This document shows positions 53,658-64,000 of a DNA stretch of 64,000 bases, one piece after another (position 1 is the first letter of the stretch; each line of letters opens with the position of its first letter). This stretch comes from Amorphophallus konjac (lineage: Eukaryota; Streptophyta; Magnoliopsida; Alismatales; Araceae): assembly GCA_022559845.1 (NCBI GenBank), contig CM040123.1, positions 319,095,933 to 319,159,932 of the forward strand. The letters are read 5' to 3'. The notes under the pieces were generated by a model. It searched no databases. It was given only the letters and a program-made list of their open reading frames with translations, and was not told the DNA's origin. Position numbers and translations under genes: made by a program.

Positions 53658-56600
53658 CTGTTAACAAGAATGAATTACAACGGTAGTAGATAAGAATACA
53701 AAATGTCATAGCAGCAGGCAACCAACAATATGTTCTTCCCAATAGTTTTTATTAAACTGGATGCTCATCTAAACTATATCACAATGATGAAGCTGCTGAG
53801 CCCCTGACTATAGTACATCAGGTCAACAAAGCTCAGCAAATAAGATTAATAGAAACTTATGAGCCAATAAAATCTAAGAAAAGATGAGAAGTTACTATTA
53901 TCAAACGAGAGGAACATAAGATAATGCAAAACGCAAGAAAATACCAGCACGTACCTTTCTCTCTTTAGGATGTATTTCCCATATGAGAATGACACCATCA
54001 GCACTTCCCGAGAGTAGATAGTGCTTGTCTGCATGTTGGACTAAGCATTTCCATATGAATTAGTAGAGAAATTAAACTGCCAAAGTTCAAAATAGAACCA
54101 AAGCAGTAGCAACTAAATCCCAAATGAGAGGATCTTTTCAACAGGCAACTGGAGATATATTTTGGTGAATGAATAATCTGCAGATCATGCTAAAGATTAT
54201 TTTTATGATTGTTTCAAGACACACACGTCTTGAAATCAACAAAATACAGATGACTTGATGATCTAAACTTCTGCCCATATATGACTTCTGGACACAAGTC
54301 ATGAATCAGACTACACAAGAATCAATTTTAGTCTACCAAATTTTGAGTTGAAAATTGAAAAAAAAAAAAGGATAAAACACAGAGGAAAGAAAATATCATT
54401 CACCTCAGAAACCTGTGCTACCCCACATGACTCACAGAAGTGGCCTATCCTATGGAAATACTTGTTGCTATGGCTGTTGGGTCAGTTAAGCTACCAGTTT
54501 GTTGTCATCTGTGGCTGCGTTTGACAATGTCTCCAAGGTTAAAAATCAGTCTGACCGCATATAAGTCATGAACCATCCTGCCACCCCCCCCCTCAGAAAG
54601 GGGAAAAGCTGACAGTGATATTCGTATCGGATGACAAATTATTATATCCTTTTTGTATATGTCTTAGAAGCATGGAGTCAGTATGAGAGCAGTAATGAGA
54701 ACAAGATGGAAGTAGAGGATTTTGTAGATTACCATTCAAATTTTCTGTCAGTCAGAGGGGAAACAAGGAGGGGGAGTGCTTTTAGGAAGGGGGTGATGGC
54801 AAAATGAGTGAATCCTACCTCTAGATTTGTCTGTTCCCATGGGCAATACAGGAAGATCCAGCATATGTTTTGTGAAGAAGGTTAACTAACACCAAGAATG
54901 AAATAACTAACACCAAGAATGAAAGAATCAAAAAGGGAAAGAGAAGAAGAAGAAAAGTGATGTATCATAAGAGAGATGGGACATCTACAGTTGCTACTTG
55001 CGGAGGCTAGCAGTACAGATAAATGGTGGTGGAGATGGGATAATGTAAGAAGATTTTCAGTCACCTCAGTTTACAGGCTTATTTCAGATGAAGGTATGAG
55101 GCATGTTTTGGCACCGTAGTTATGGAAGCCTAGGAGCCCCCCTCAAAGTGAAGCAGTTGGTATGAAGAATCTCGCATGGGCGCCTGCCAACCTGCGATAG
55201 GTTGGCTAATGTTTTGCCAGGAATGCCAACACAATGTGGCATTTGTGGTGAGAAGGAGGAGTCTATGGACCACCTCTTTGTAGGATGCTCCTTCTCTAAG
55301 GCCCTCTTTGATATCGGGGGTAGGGTAGCTTATTCGACCCATTTGGCGCGAATAAATTACCCAACCCCGGTTAAGGCACGTGTGTGTGAGAGGCAGGCAT
55401 GATCTCTCTCATCAGATAGGTTACACCAACTATCCTATTCTGTTAACAAAGCGGGCCTAAGGAAGTGTGGACACAGGTACCGGCTGGGATATCAGGAGCC
55501 ACCCCCTTACAAGAGAATGTACAGCAGGTGCTAGCTAAATGGCACAGGGGATGGACCATGAAGGGTGATAGGTTAATCTGGTGGCTCATTCTCCATTGGA
55601 CAATGTGGCCACTATGGAGAGAAAGGAATACTAGAATCTTCAGGAGGGAAGATACGACAAGGTTGCTGCTTTCATTGTGGGGAAAGTCAGAGAGTGGGCA
55701 TTGATTCTATGTAATGTGGACTCACATAATTCTTTACTTTTTGACTTACTAGGGGGTTAGTGGGTGTCACATCTATTTGATGGGCAGGTTTTAGAAAAGG
55801 GATATTTTGGAAAGTCCTTGACTACACTTGTGCATCCCACTTTCTACTTTAATAAAATTGGTGGTACCAACCACTTTCAAAAATAAAATGAATTTTTCAT
55901 TGGTGGAAGTTTCCCTTGACAATTTGAGACATGAGTATAATTCTTTCAAGGTCCACCAGAAGTACTCATTAATATCTTAAACAGAGTTATTTTCAATAGT
56001 TGTGCTACTCTGAAATGTGGACAACTGACCCAAACTCATTGGAATTGTAAAGAGAGATAATACACAGTTCATAATCCAGGCTACTAGGACAGCCACAGAA
56101 TAAAGAATACTACACTACAGCCAAAAGAGTTAGCAAGATTATCATTTGTACAACGAGTGTCTTGTCTTCTGAAAGATCGCCATTTTCTTCTGCTGCATAG
56201 GGAGGAATCTTGGGGGCTAAAATTATGAAAAGACACTTCCCATTCTATAAAATGTTCAATTATCCATCACACGATGCCTGATACAGGGTGAAATTCATAT
56301 CTGAATACTCCTGTTCCATCATCATCATTGTCAGAGCCATGGCTGGGCCACAGACCATGTGGAAAAGGACGAGGCTATGCGCCACATTAAGAGGCAGCAC
56401 TTGACAAAATTTGTCATTTCCCAAGCATGAACTATCTCCTGTTTCACTCCCTTCAAAAGGCACAATAGAGTGCAGGTAGAGTAGTTGACCAGATGTCTCC
56501 TAGCTCCCTTGAAGGACAATTTTCAATGAGCTTCTTATCCTCTTTTGAAGACCAAGACAGTAAAAAAACTTCCAAAACTTGTGAGAAACAGTTTTCTTTT

Positions 56601-59007
56601 TTAGGTAAGTAATGTAGTGTATTAATTAGAAACAATACAAGAAGAGAAAAGCTACTGTCTACACATAGTGTTGTAGACTAGTAGACTAAGATCGAATAGC
56701 CAGAAAACCCTTGACTGCACAATTCGCAGACTAAGAGTATGATCAGATTTTGATAAAGTAACAACAATATACATTGATGATGTCACCCTGCAAGATAAGC
56801 AATCCATGTTTACAGGTGATCAAACACTAAATTCACAGTTACTAATAAATGAGTTGCAATAGGTCACAAGGTAACAAGCAAAATACATTGATAATGTCAC
56901 ACTGCAAAATAAATGTCCATCCTTTCAGGTAATTGAAAACAAAACTAACAGTTATTGATAAACAAGCTGCATTTTCTTGTTACGATATTGCATTTGTCGT
57001 CTAAGGATAGCAATCTTCCAATAGAAGAACATGATTATTTCACTAAGAATATGTTTTAACCAGATGGCTCTCCACCAATCTCCTTTAAATTTTTCATCTA
57101 CTGTAAATTACAGAACAAATGACAAAGAAACTGGCCTTTTGGTTACCACCACCATATTCCTATATTCAGCATTCCTGTTCAATATGCATGGCTAAATGAG
57201 ATTTATCAGCTGAAAGCACCAATCACATATCGATCTGAGAAGTTACTTTCAACATATGATGTCCCAACATGACATGTTTTCACAGTTTCAAGATTGTAGC
57301 TGAGTCATTTTCCTTGGCCAATGGAAATTTCAAAAGGTCTGCTGCCACAAATCGTACCAAAACAGATATGTAGACCATTTCCTACATTATATTTGGTAGA
57401 TATCGAATCCGTCATGCTCACCTAATCCTTGAGATGTTAGTTTTCAATTCTTGGCTACAAATCCTGGAGCCTCTAGATACTTCAGCCACACAAATTGGGA
57501 CTGCTTCTTGTTTGCTACTATACACCTTACGCCAATCGACAGTCTGCCATGTCCAACTCCTAGAATGCCATGAGGCAGACTTTTGCGATATGATCCCTTT
57601 TGCTACCTTGAAAAATAATGAATTCATCTGATCTCTTACCTTTGCTACTCTGAAAGAAAATGAACTCATCTGCCATGTCTGCTTCTACATTGTATTTAAA
57701 ATAATAGGAAGCAGACTTTTGTTGATACAATCCATCCCAGATCAATATAATTCGTGTATAGTGGCAAACATGAATCTTATATGGGAGGCAAAAAGGAACA
57801 AGAAACCCTCTGACTTCGCACCTTTTTCTAATTTCTAGGAATTGAAAATTAAGGTATTATCAGTGTGTAGAAACTAGAAACAATGAGAAGATCTACTTCT
57901 GGCTTTCACACTTTTAATTAGACCTATCCTGTGACCTCTACTCCATCAGCAATCAGCAGCCATCCGCCAATTCCACTGACTCAATGGACTTAATGAACAC
58001 TTCCCCTCCCCCCCCCCAAAAAAAAAACAGAACTTAATGAAGAATTTTTTTGCATGGTCAATGGTACTGCACAAAAACCCTTTATATTGGAATATCTCAT
58101 AAAATGCCCACCATAGGCCCATGCAATAACAAGTCCTCCACTGAGGGCACAGGGAGAAAAGAAATCTGCTGAAAGCAACACAAACACCCTGCCGCCACCC
58201 AACCGCAAAGTTACATTTTACCCATTCACAAAAGTACCAAATGCACCAGCATTCTAAATGAGCCCTACACCCCACAGTATACACTTCTTGCCACAACCGT
58301 TGTTAGAATTTACCCCTTACTCTTTTTTCCTTTTTCTTCATCAGGAATGTTCATTTTTGTTCTCTCCTCCGATTTGTCAATCTTAAAGTAACAATCGAGA
58401 ACTAATTTACGTTGACCAACTTGATCAGAAAAAACTCATGCCTAACATGGTTTTACAACAAGAACATTAAGAGAATCCAATGAAACACAAGAGAAGACAG
58501 AAGAATGGGGGTCATTAATGTCTCACCAGTTCATAAATTAGCCAAGCATTGAGTTGGAGGAGAACAGATTCAAAAAGACAGAAGATCAGAGAAAGGTAGA
58601 AATAAAAGAAGCCACCTTGGTATGCATCCTTATTCGATGGGATCCACTGGGTACAATTAACGACGGCCTCGTGGCCTGGGAGTGTGGTCCATATTTGAGC
58701 ATCCTGACAACAATAGAGACAAATGTCAACTCCAAAAACTAGGTTGGAGTAGGAAAACAGAAGTTGAAGAGTGCTCAGCATGTATGTGCTCATGCCCATG
58801 GGTTTCTTTGTTAGGCAACTGAAGCAGTCACCAAAAAGGAGGAATTTGTCAAACACCCCGAGCCTTCCAGAGACAGAAAGAACAGAAAATGAAAGGATTA
58901 TCAACTCCAAAACCCAGTTTTCTTAGCAGTTGAACTTCAAAGCTAAATTAGAGTGAGAAGACAGCAGCTGAAGAGTGTTCAGCATGGTGCACAAAGCACA
59001 TGTATGT

Positions 59008-59042
<35 letters not shown>

Positions 59043-59213
59043 ATAGACCTGCGGGTGGAAGAGGGCGACACCGTTCTGGGCACCGAAGGAGACGAGGCCG
59101 GAGGGGCCCCAAGAGACGTTGTTGACGACCCTGTTGCAGCCCGCCCCGATGAACACGCTCTTCACATCCACCGCCTCCACAGTGCCGCCGCCGCCACCAC
59201 TCGGGGGAGACAT
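53504..59213 (-). CDS. ELP2: ELP2, Elongator complex subunit 2 (first four exons only)
   Basis: ELP2 is a WD40-repeat scaffold of the six-subunit Elongator complex, needed for wobble-uridine modification of tRNAs in the cytoplasm and linked in plants to transcription and immunity. Four exons join in phase: 59213-59049, 58703-58616, 54040-53955 and 53657-53504, all with GT-AG borders, giving 164 codons plus one base. Exon 1 holds VKSVFIGAGCNRVVNNVSWG, the signature N-terminus of ELP2. Exon 2 has LPGHEAVVNCTQW, exon 3 HYLLSGSADGVILIWE, exon 4 WRRVLQVPESHKKGVACITG and FASASSDGTVLVWE, covering the first WD40 blades. ELP2 is normally about 830 residues; the rest is not in the window. The start at 59213 is preferred over an in-frame Met at 59255 because known ELP2 proteins begin close to this point. 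No stops or shifts were found, so these exons look functional. Confidence 0.9.
53955..54040 (-). CDS. ELP2: ELP2 exon 3
   Basis: 86 bp. Its first two bases complete the codon split by intron 2, giving Val, and it ends at a codon boundary (AAG|GTACGT). Encodes a full WD strand ending LIWEIHPKERK. Confidence 0.9.
54990..55888 (+). mobile_element. 5'-truncated L1-type LINE fragment in ELP2 intron 2
   Basis: Broken frames show the end of an L1 reverse transcriptase ORF with the zf-RVT domain: WWWRWDNVRRFSV, WKPRSPPLKVKQ-like residues, HGRLPTCDRLA, then QCGICGEKEESMDHLFVGC. A later segment has WWLILHWTMWPLWRERNTR. It ends with CTTTAATAAAATTGG and an A-rich tail. At least three frame changes. It lies antisense to ELP2. 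Confidence 0.75.
55889..58615. other. ELP2 intron 2, remaining part
   Basis: A/T-rich intron sequence with no coding segment recognised. It has a short internal duplication near 57580-57710 (GCAGACTTTTG... and ...AATGAATTCATCTG/AATGAACTCATCTG). Confidence 0.5.
58616..58703 (-). CDS. ELP2: ELP2 exon 2
   Basis: 88 bp, 29 codons plus one base (ends AAG|GT). Preceded by CAG. Encodes the first WD40 blade region DAQIWTTLPGHE. Confidence 0.9.
59011..59039. repeat. GA microsatellite in ELP2 intron 1
   Basis: (GA) repeated about 14 times, 10 bp from the exon 1 splice donor. Confidence 0.9.
59049..59213 (-). CDS. ELP2: ELP2 exon 1
   Basis: 55 codons, a Gly-rich start then the conserved ELP2 opening. 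It ends CAG|GT at a codon boundary. Confidence 0.9.
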
Positions 59214-59635
59214 CACAGACCCACCCTCTCTCCCCCCGTTCACTGCTAGCATCAACTCTCCGCCTCCTTCGCCTATCTATGCATGTAGGGGGGGCAGTCG
59301 GCGGCAGCACTCAGGTCACTGGACCGTTCGGCTTCGACTTCTCCCTTGTGCGGCTGCTGCTGCCTCTCTGCGTTTTGGTTCTTCGTCGCGAAGGGCACGG
59401 TTTTGGTGCAGTAGAGAATAATGGACGAGGGGAGAGAAGGGAAGGTGAGGTGCGGCTGTATGATTTCCGTGTACCAAGCGCATTGCACCCAGTCAATAGC
59501 AATGTGACACGAGACCTTCCTTAGGAATGAAATAAAGCACACAGACAATTCCTTGTTAAATTTTTTAAATACTTTTTACATGTTTATGCAGACTTCTATC
59601 TATTTGTAACCCTTATTCATATATTTGTCACTCTT

Positions 59636-60215
59636 AGAAAGTTATTTTTCACTCTTAGATAGTTATTTGTCAATCTTAAATAGTATTGAAAGTTCCGTTC
59701 GTCGCCTCGAGAATGCGTAAACTCTTACATAACTATTTGTCATGCTTAGATAGTTATTTTTCACTCTTAGATAACTATTTGTCATCCTTAAATAGTATTA
59801 GAAGTCTCATTTGTCACCTAGAGAATGTGCGAAAAATGATAAAAGTTAAACTATTTGTCACTCTTACCTAGTTATTTGTCAACCTTAAATAGTTATTTTT
59901 CACCCTTAGATAACTATTTATCACCCTTAATTAATATTGGAAGTCTCATTAGTCGTCTCGGGAATACATGAAAACTGTCTGGAGATGACTATTTGTCACC
60001 CTTACATAGTTATTTGTCACTCTTAGATAGATATTTTTCACCTTTAAATAGTTATTTGTCACCCTTAAATAGTACTTGAACTCTCGTTCGCCACCTCGAG
60101 AATGTGCAAAAATTGAGTTGACTATTTGTCATCCTTACATAGCTATTTGTCATTCTTAGATAACTAGTTTTCACTCTTAAATAGTTATTTATCACTCTTA
60201 TAGTATTAAAAATAC
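59636..60215. repeat. Minisatellite with higher-order structure upstream of ELP2
   Basis: Units of about 21 bp, TAGTTATTTGTCACTCTTAGA and variants, are interspersed with a longer spacer (AGTATTGAAAGTTCCGTTCG...CTCGAGAATG) at about 59684, 59797, 59930 and 60071. So blocks of 3-5 short units plus one spacer repeat every 113-141 bp. Confidence 0.8.
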
Positions 60216-60359
60216 GTGTAAAACTGATAAAAAGTGAGACCCACATATTGCATATGTGGTCCAACGAGAGATAAGACAGATAAAAAACGTATCTTCCTAC
60301 GCGGTCTATCCGATGTAGCATCAAGTCTAAGTCATTTAAGTCATTTCAACTTTTTTCTA

Positions 60360-62560
60360 TGAATATAATTTTTATTAGTGACTGAATTCATCGTGTCAGG
60401 CCACCCATACCGTGCTAAAGGATAGATTCTAAGTTGATCCATCTCAATGGTACAACCAATCTGGACTCAAACAACAAAAGTTAAGGGAATAGTGGCCCTA
60501 CCAAAATCTTATGTATTTTTTTCTATGACTATTTGATAAGACTTATATTTTACACTCCAAGAGAGGTGTTAACGCATTAGTGCTATACATTAACGTGTTA
60601 AATGTTGTAATATATTAATATCTTAAAGTGCTACAATTAAAATGTCGCAAGCCATCACACATTAAGCTCTTAATCTGGATGGCAGTTAAATAGGGATTGC
60701 AGTAAGCTCTGCTAGAAAATAAGGGGTGAAAGGTTCATAATATCATGATAGGGACCACGTAGTAAGTCAAATATTTTGATAGGGGGCGCTAATTAATTTT
60801 TTTAAAGTTTTTAATCATATATTAATCAAATTAAGAATACGATAAAGATGGACGTATAGTTATTCTTATTATCATTTTTAATAAAAATTGTCAAAGTGGA
60901 AAAACAGCCATTCTTACTAATATCTTTGTTTTTCAAGTTTTTATCAAAAAATTGGTACCTTGATTCTCGTTATGTAACATTAAATATGGAATTTTTTGTC
61001 CATATTTTTGGGTAACTCAAAATTATTCTACAATTAATGGAACAGTCATGTAAGATACGAAGATTTTGATTTATACACTGTCCACATTTACAATTGAGTA
61101 GATAGAGGAGGATTTGAAGGGGAGTCAACCCCTTCCTATCTATATTCTAATAAGGGAATGTGGGAAACACCTCTCTTGGCATGGGACGTGGGAAGCATTT
61201 GTCCCACATTAAAAACTAAAAAAAAAAGTGCGAGTACTTATAGCCCCAAAGCTCTTTGGTAACTTGTTTCCAGGAACAAAGAGAGACTATAGTGAACGAC
61301 ACACATGCGCACGTGCGTGCACACCGATCGGGCCGCCGCTGCACAGGTGTGGAATGTCTTTTTTGCTGAAAGATGTTTGAGAATGAGATGGTCGATCGCT
61401 TCTAGGAAGCATTCTTAGAGGATGCGATTGACCGCTTCCAATTGTGAAAATAGACATTTTGAGGGGATTTTCTGTGAATAGATGTGACTCTTGGGGTAAC
61501 TAGGAGAAATCATTCCTCTTGGGGATAAAAGCCCTTAATATAGGGTTTGGGGGGTGGAGAATCGTTCACGTGGCTGCCACAAGCCTTCAAGGGGCAGGTC
61601 TCTCTCTCTTGCTCTTGCTCTCTCTTACTCATGGGAAGAGGAATGTGATCTACGAGGTCGTTTTCGAAGTGTAATTTCTTGAGAGTGCATCCAAGAGGTT
61701 GTTGTAGACATTATATCATTGGAGAAGATCGCGACAAGATCACGACTGTAATGTCTTTGGGTCTCGGATCGTGTTTCCAGAGGTTACAGATCGTGTCCCT
61801 ATTGGTTTCAAACTTTAATGTTGGATCTTCGGACCCTTAGACGGTATTTATGTGAGTTATTTCGGGTCCGTGGCAGCGCGTTGAGCGATCTTTCTTTTTC
61901 CTGAAATTTTTTTGAGGTAAAATATATTTTTCAAAAAATTTCAAAGTTCATGTGAATTTTCCTAATAGAATGGGAAAAATATAATAAAATAAAAATTAAA
62001 ACCCTATTTTAACCCCCTCTCCCCCTCCTTTCTCTCATCTCTCTCGCGTCTCTCCTCACCCTCACTCTCCCGTCTCTCTTTCCCTCTCCCTTTCTCACCT
62101 CCGACAGCCGACGGAGATGAGAGGGTCCGTGGTGGAGCAACGGCGGCGGCGTGCAGCGAGGATGAAGGCGAGGAGCGGCGGTGAATGGCGAAGTGGAAAC
62201 GGTCGCAGTCGTGGGAGCTAACCGTGTGGGGAGGATCGGTGTTTTTGCAAGATTTCGACGGTTTAAATCTTCGAAAATGTAGGGGGATAGAATCCTAGCA
62301 CTCCCGCGTATTTTCCCCGCGATTCTATGCCACGGTGAAGCTGAGAGCGGGAGTATCTCATGTTTTGGGGAATGTTCATATTTGGGGATGAGCAAAGGTT
62401 TCGGCCAATTTGGGCTTCGATTCGTGGTTTAAATATGGTTTCCCGGATGTAGGAATGCCCGGGGATTGATTTCCCCTGTTTTTCCCTTCGTTTCGAGACG
62501 AATGGGGCATGGCATCGAACTCCATGTGGAGTTCGGTCAGTTTCTGTGAAACTCGGTAGG
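60360..62560. other. Unclassified intergenic sequence, possible LTR relics
   Basis: No gene is seen. At 61154-61210 AATGTGGGAAAC and TTTGTCCCACATT form an inverted pair, and TGTCCCACAT is a common start of some copia LTRs. A pyrimidine-rich stretch (62010-62100) and a TATTTAAA at about 62432 on the minus strand could belong to another LTR. None of this is firm. Confidence 0.3.
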
Positions 62561-62574
62561 AGGCGGCCACGGGG

Positions 62575-62935
62575 GTGGCCGTCGCGTCCAGAGCTGGGCG
62601 GCCAAGAGTCTGGCCGCCCAGGCTGCAGGCGGCTACGAGCCTGGCCGCCCTGCTCTCTCATTCTCTCTTTGTAGCCCAATTGTCTGGGAGCCAAAGGGGT
62701 GGCCGCCCAAGTCTACTGGGCAGCCAGGACCTTGGCCGCTCAGGCTTGAAGGCGGCCACTACTGTGGCTGCCCAGGTCCTGTTGATGCCTGGTCTGGGCC
62801 GCCAAAAAGCTAGCCACCTAGCCTGTTGGGTGGCCAAGCTGGTGGCCACCCAGTCCATAGGGTGGCAGCCAGGGGCCTGGCCGCCCAGCCCTCTGGGCAG
62901 CCATGGGTTTAGCCGCCCAGCTCCCTTGTGCCCGG
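62575..62935. repeat. Palindrome array, GGCCGCCCAG / CTGGGCGGCC
   Basis: At least ten copies of TGGCCGCCCAG or its reverse complement alternate every 25-40 bp, so neighbouring copies can pair as hairpins. Frames on both strands (for example 62575-63063 plus) translate the repeat and are not trusted as genes. Confidence 0.75.
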
Positions 62936-62939
62936 GGTG

Positions 62940-64000
62940 CCGTGTTCCGCTATTTTCATACCACGAGGTGTCCATGTTGGACGTGGCTTCACGGAAAGTC
63001 TGTCTGCGTGATTCCGTGTGTTCTGTCTATTCTATGCAATTGTTAAGGGTCATCTCTGTGTGATTTATGTAGTGTGGATAGTCATTCTTGTGTAATTGGG
63101 CAATAACTGACGACTATCCTCCCGAGAGTTTCGTGATTGTGGAGGGTATGATGGGGACATCAAAGCAAGACTACTAATTTTTTTGTTTACATTTACACCC
63201 TTGTGATAAATGGGTTTGCAATTGTATGGCAATTATAAGCCAATGGGTTAGTCATTAGGATTTAGTGAGTTTCTTTGCAAAAAGGCCGCGTAAGCCCGGC
63301 GGGACCCCCACCCTCTCTCCCATTGGGCCATCTAGACCCTCCAGGGCCCATGTGGGGCTGGTCCATGGTCCAAGGTGGAATTTGACCAGCCCCTCTTGTT
63401 GACTCCAAGGAGGGGGGCGCCCCCTCTCTTGTCCTTACATGGGATTTAAATAATCCCCCATTTATCCTTTTTTTATTTTGTTTTGACCACATGGGAGATT
63501 GAATTAAATATTCACATTCCCTAATTACCCCTCTCTAACCCTAGATCTGGGGTTATTTAGGTCTTTTAGTTATAGTTATATAACCCATGTATTTTGTGAT
63601 TTGCATAGAATTAATGAAGAAAAATCAGCATTTTTGCTTAATGGCCTAAGGGCGCACCCCCTCTCTCTCCCACCCCCTTGCAGCTGAGAAAGCTGGTATT
63701 CTGAGGTGAGAAGCCTCCATATCTGATCCCTCTCTGAGTGAGCAGCTCAGCACCGCCGCCGTCGCACCACCACCGCCTCGCCGTCGCAGTTTTGTCCACC
63801 TCTGGACAGCAACCCAGTGCCCGATTTTTATCTCCCAATCCGGAGATCTGATCGAGCTCAAATTTTGAGGGTGAGTTCCCCAAGAAATTCCCCCTCTCCA
63901 AAAAACTTTCTAGGTTAATCCTCCATCGTTTGATCCCCGTTCCACCTTAATCCCCCAGCCATACACAATCTGTCCCAGTGCATATCTGTGTTCCAGCAAC
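62940..64000. other. Unclassified sequence at the right edge
   Basis: No gene is recognised. It has AT-rich patches (63440-63600) and a GC-rich, CCGCCG-containing stretch (63740-63790) that could be a 5' untranslated region or LTR leader. A minus-strand frame (63901-63638) is short and lacks known motifs. Confidence 0.3.

Noticed and set aside
62575..63063. A 162-residue plus-strand frame
   Set aside because: Translation of the GGCCGCC palindrome array, no known motif.

Overview
This is a plant nuclear window, almost certainly from an angiosperm with a large, transposon-rich genome. It holds split exons with GT-AG introns, Ty1/copia elements of SIRE type primed by initiator tRNA-Met, Ty3/gypsy elements of the Tat lineage with a second RNase H, a chromovirus-type solo LTR and an L1-type LINE. 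I cannot name the species. All coordinates were read by eye.

Left part (1-10577). A decayed plant mobile domain (PMD) gene runs on the minus strand from 7757 to about 290. It is split by a 3.3-kb solo LTR (2614-5922, target duplication TAACC). Just upstream of its start lie a polypurine tract and a plus-strand Tat-type LTR (7938 to about 10015). This suggests the PMD reading frame was an extra antisense ORF carried by a Tat retrotransposon whose pol lies left of the window.

Centre (10578-49085). A three-level nest, every level with its own 5-bp target duplication. Level 1 is a minus-strand Tat-lineage element (10583-49080, ATTCC) with 2.2-kb LTRs, gag, protease, RT-RNase H, archaeal-type RNase H and DD35E integrase. 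Its 3' untranslated region carries 40-bp and 68-bp tandem arrays. Level 2 is a minus-strand SIRE-like copia element (17469-37050, GTTGC) inserted inside the level-1 integrase zinc finger; it has lost its integrase by an in-frame deletion. Level 3 is a gag-only, non-autonomous SIRE-like element (26662-36561, GAAGA) inside the 5' LTR of level 2, with four CCHC zinc knuckles and 2.9-kb LTRs.

Right part (49086-64000). A second Tat-type solo LTR (49673-51698) and a further LTR fragment (51766 to about 52990) are followed by the first four exons of ELP2, the WD40 subunit of Elongator, on the minus strand (exon 1 59049-59213 to exon 4 53504-53657). A LINE fragment sits in ELP2 intron 2. The remaining ELP2 exons are not in the window. 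Either intron 4 exceeds 53 kb and contains the whole nest and the PMD relic, or the gene is truncated. Upstream of ELP2 lie a minisatellite (59636-60215) and a GC-rich palindrome array (62575-62935).

A recurring theme: in six LTRs from several families, the U3 region just upstream of the TATA box holds an array of short repeated or palindromic motifs. These include a cluster of W-box cores in the level-1 Tat LTRs and a GCAC(A/C)GACT motif in both copia families.
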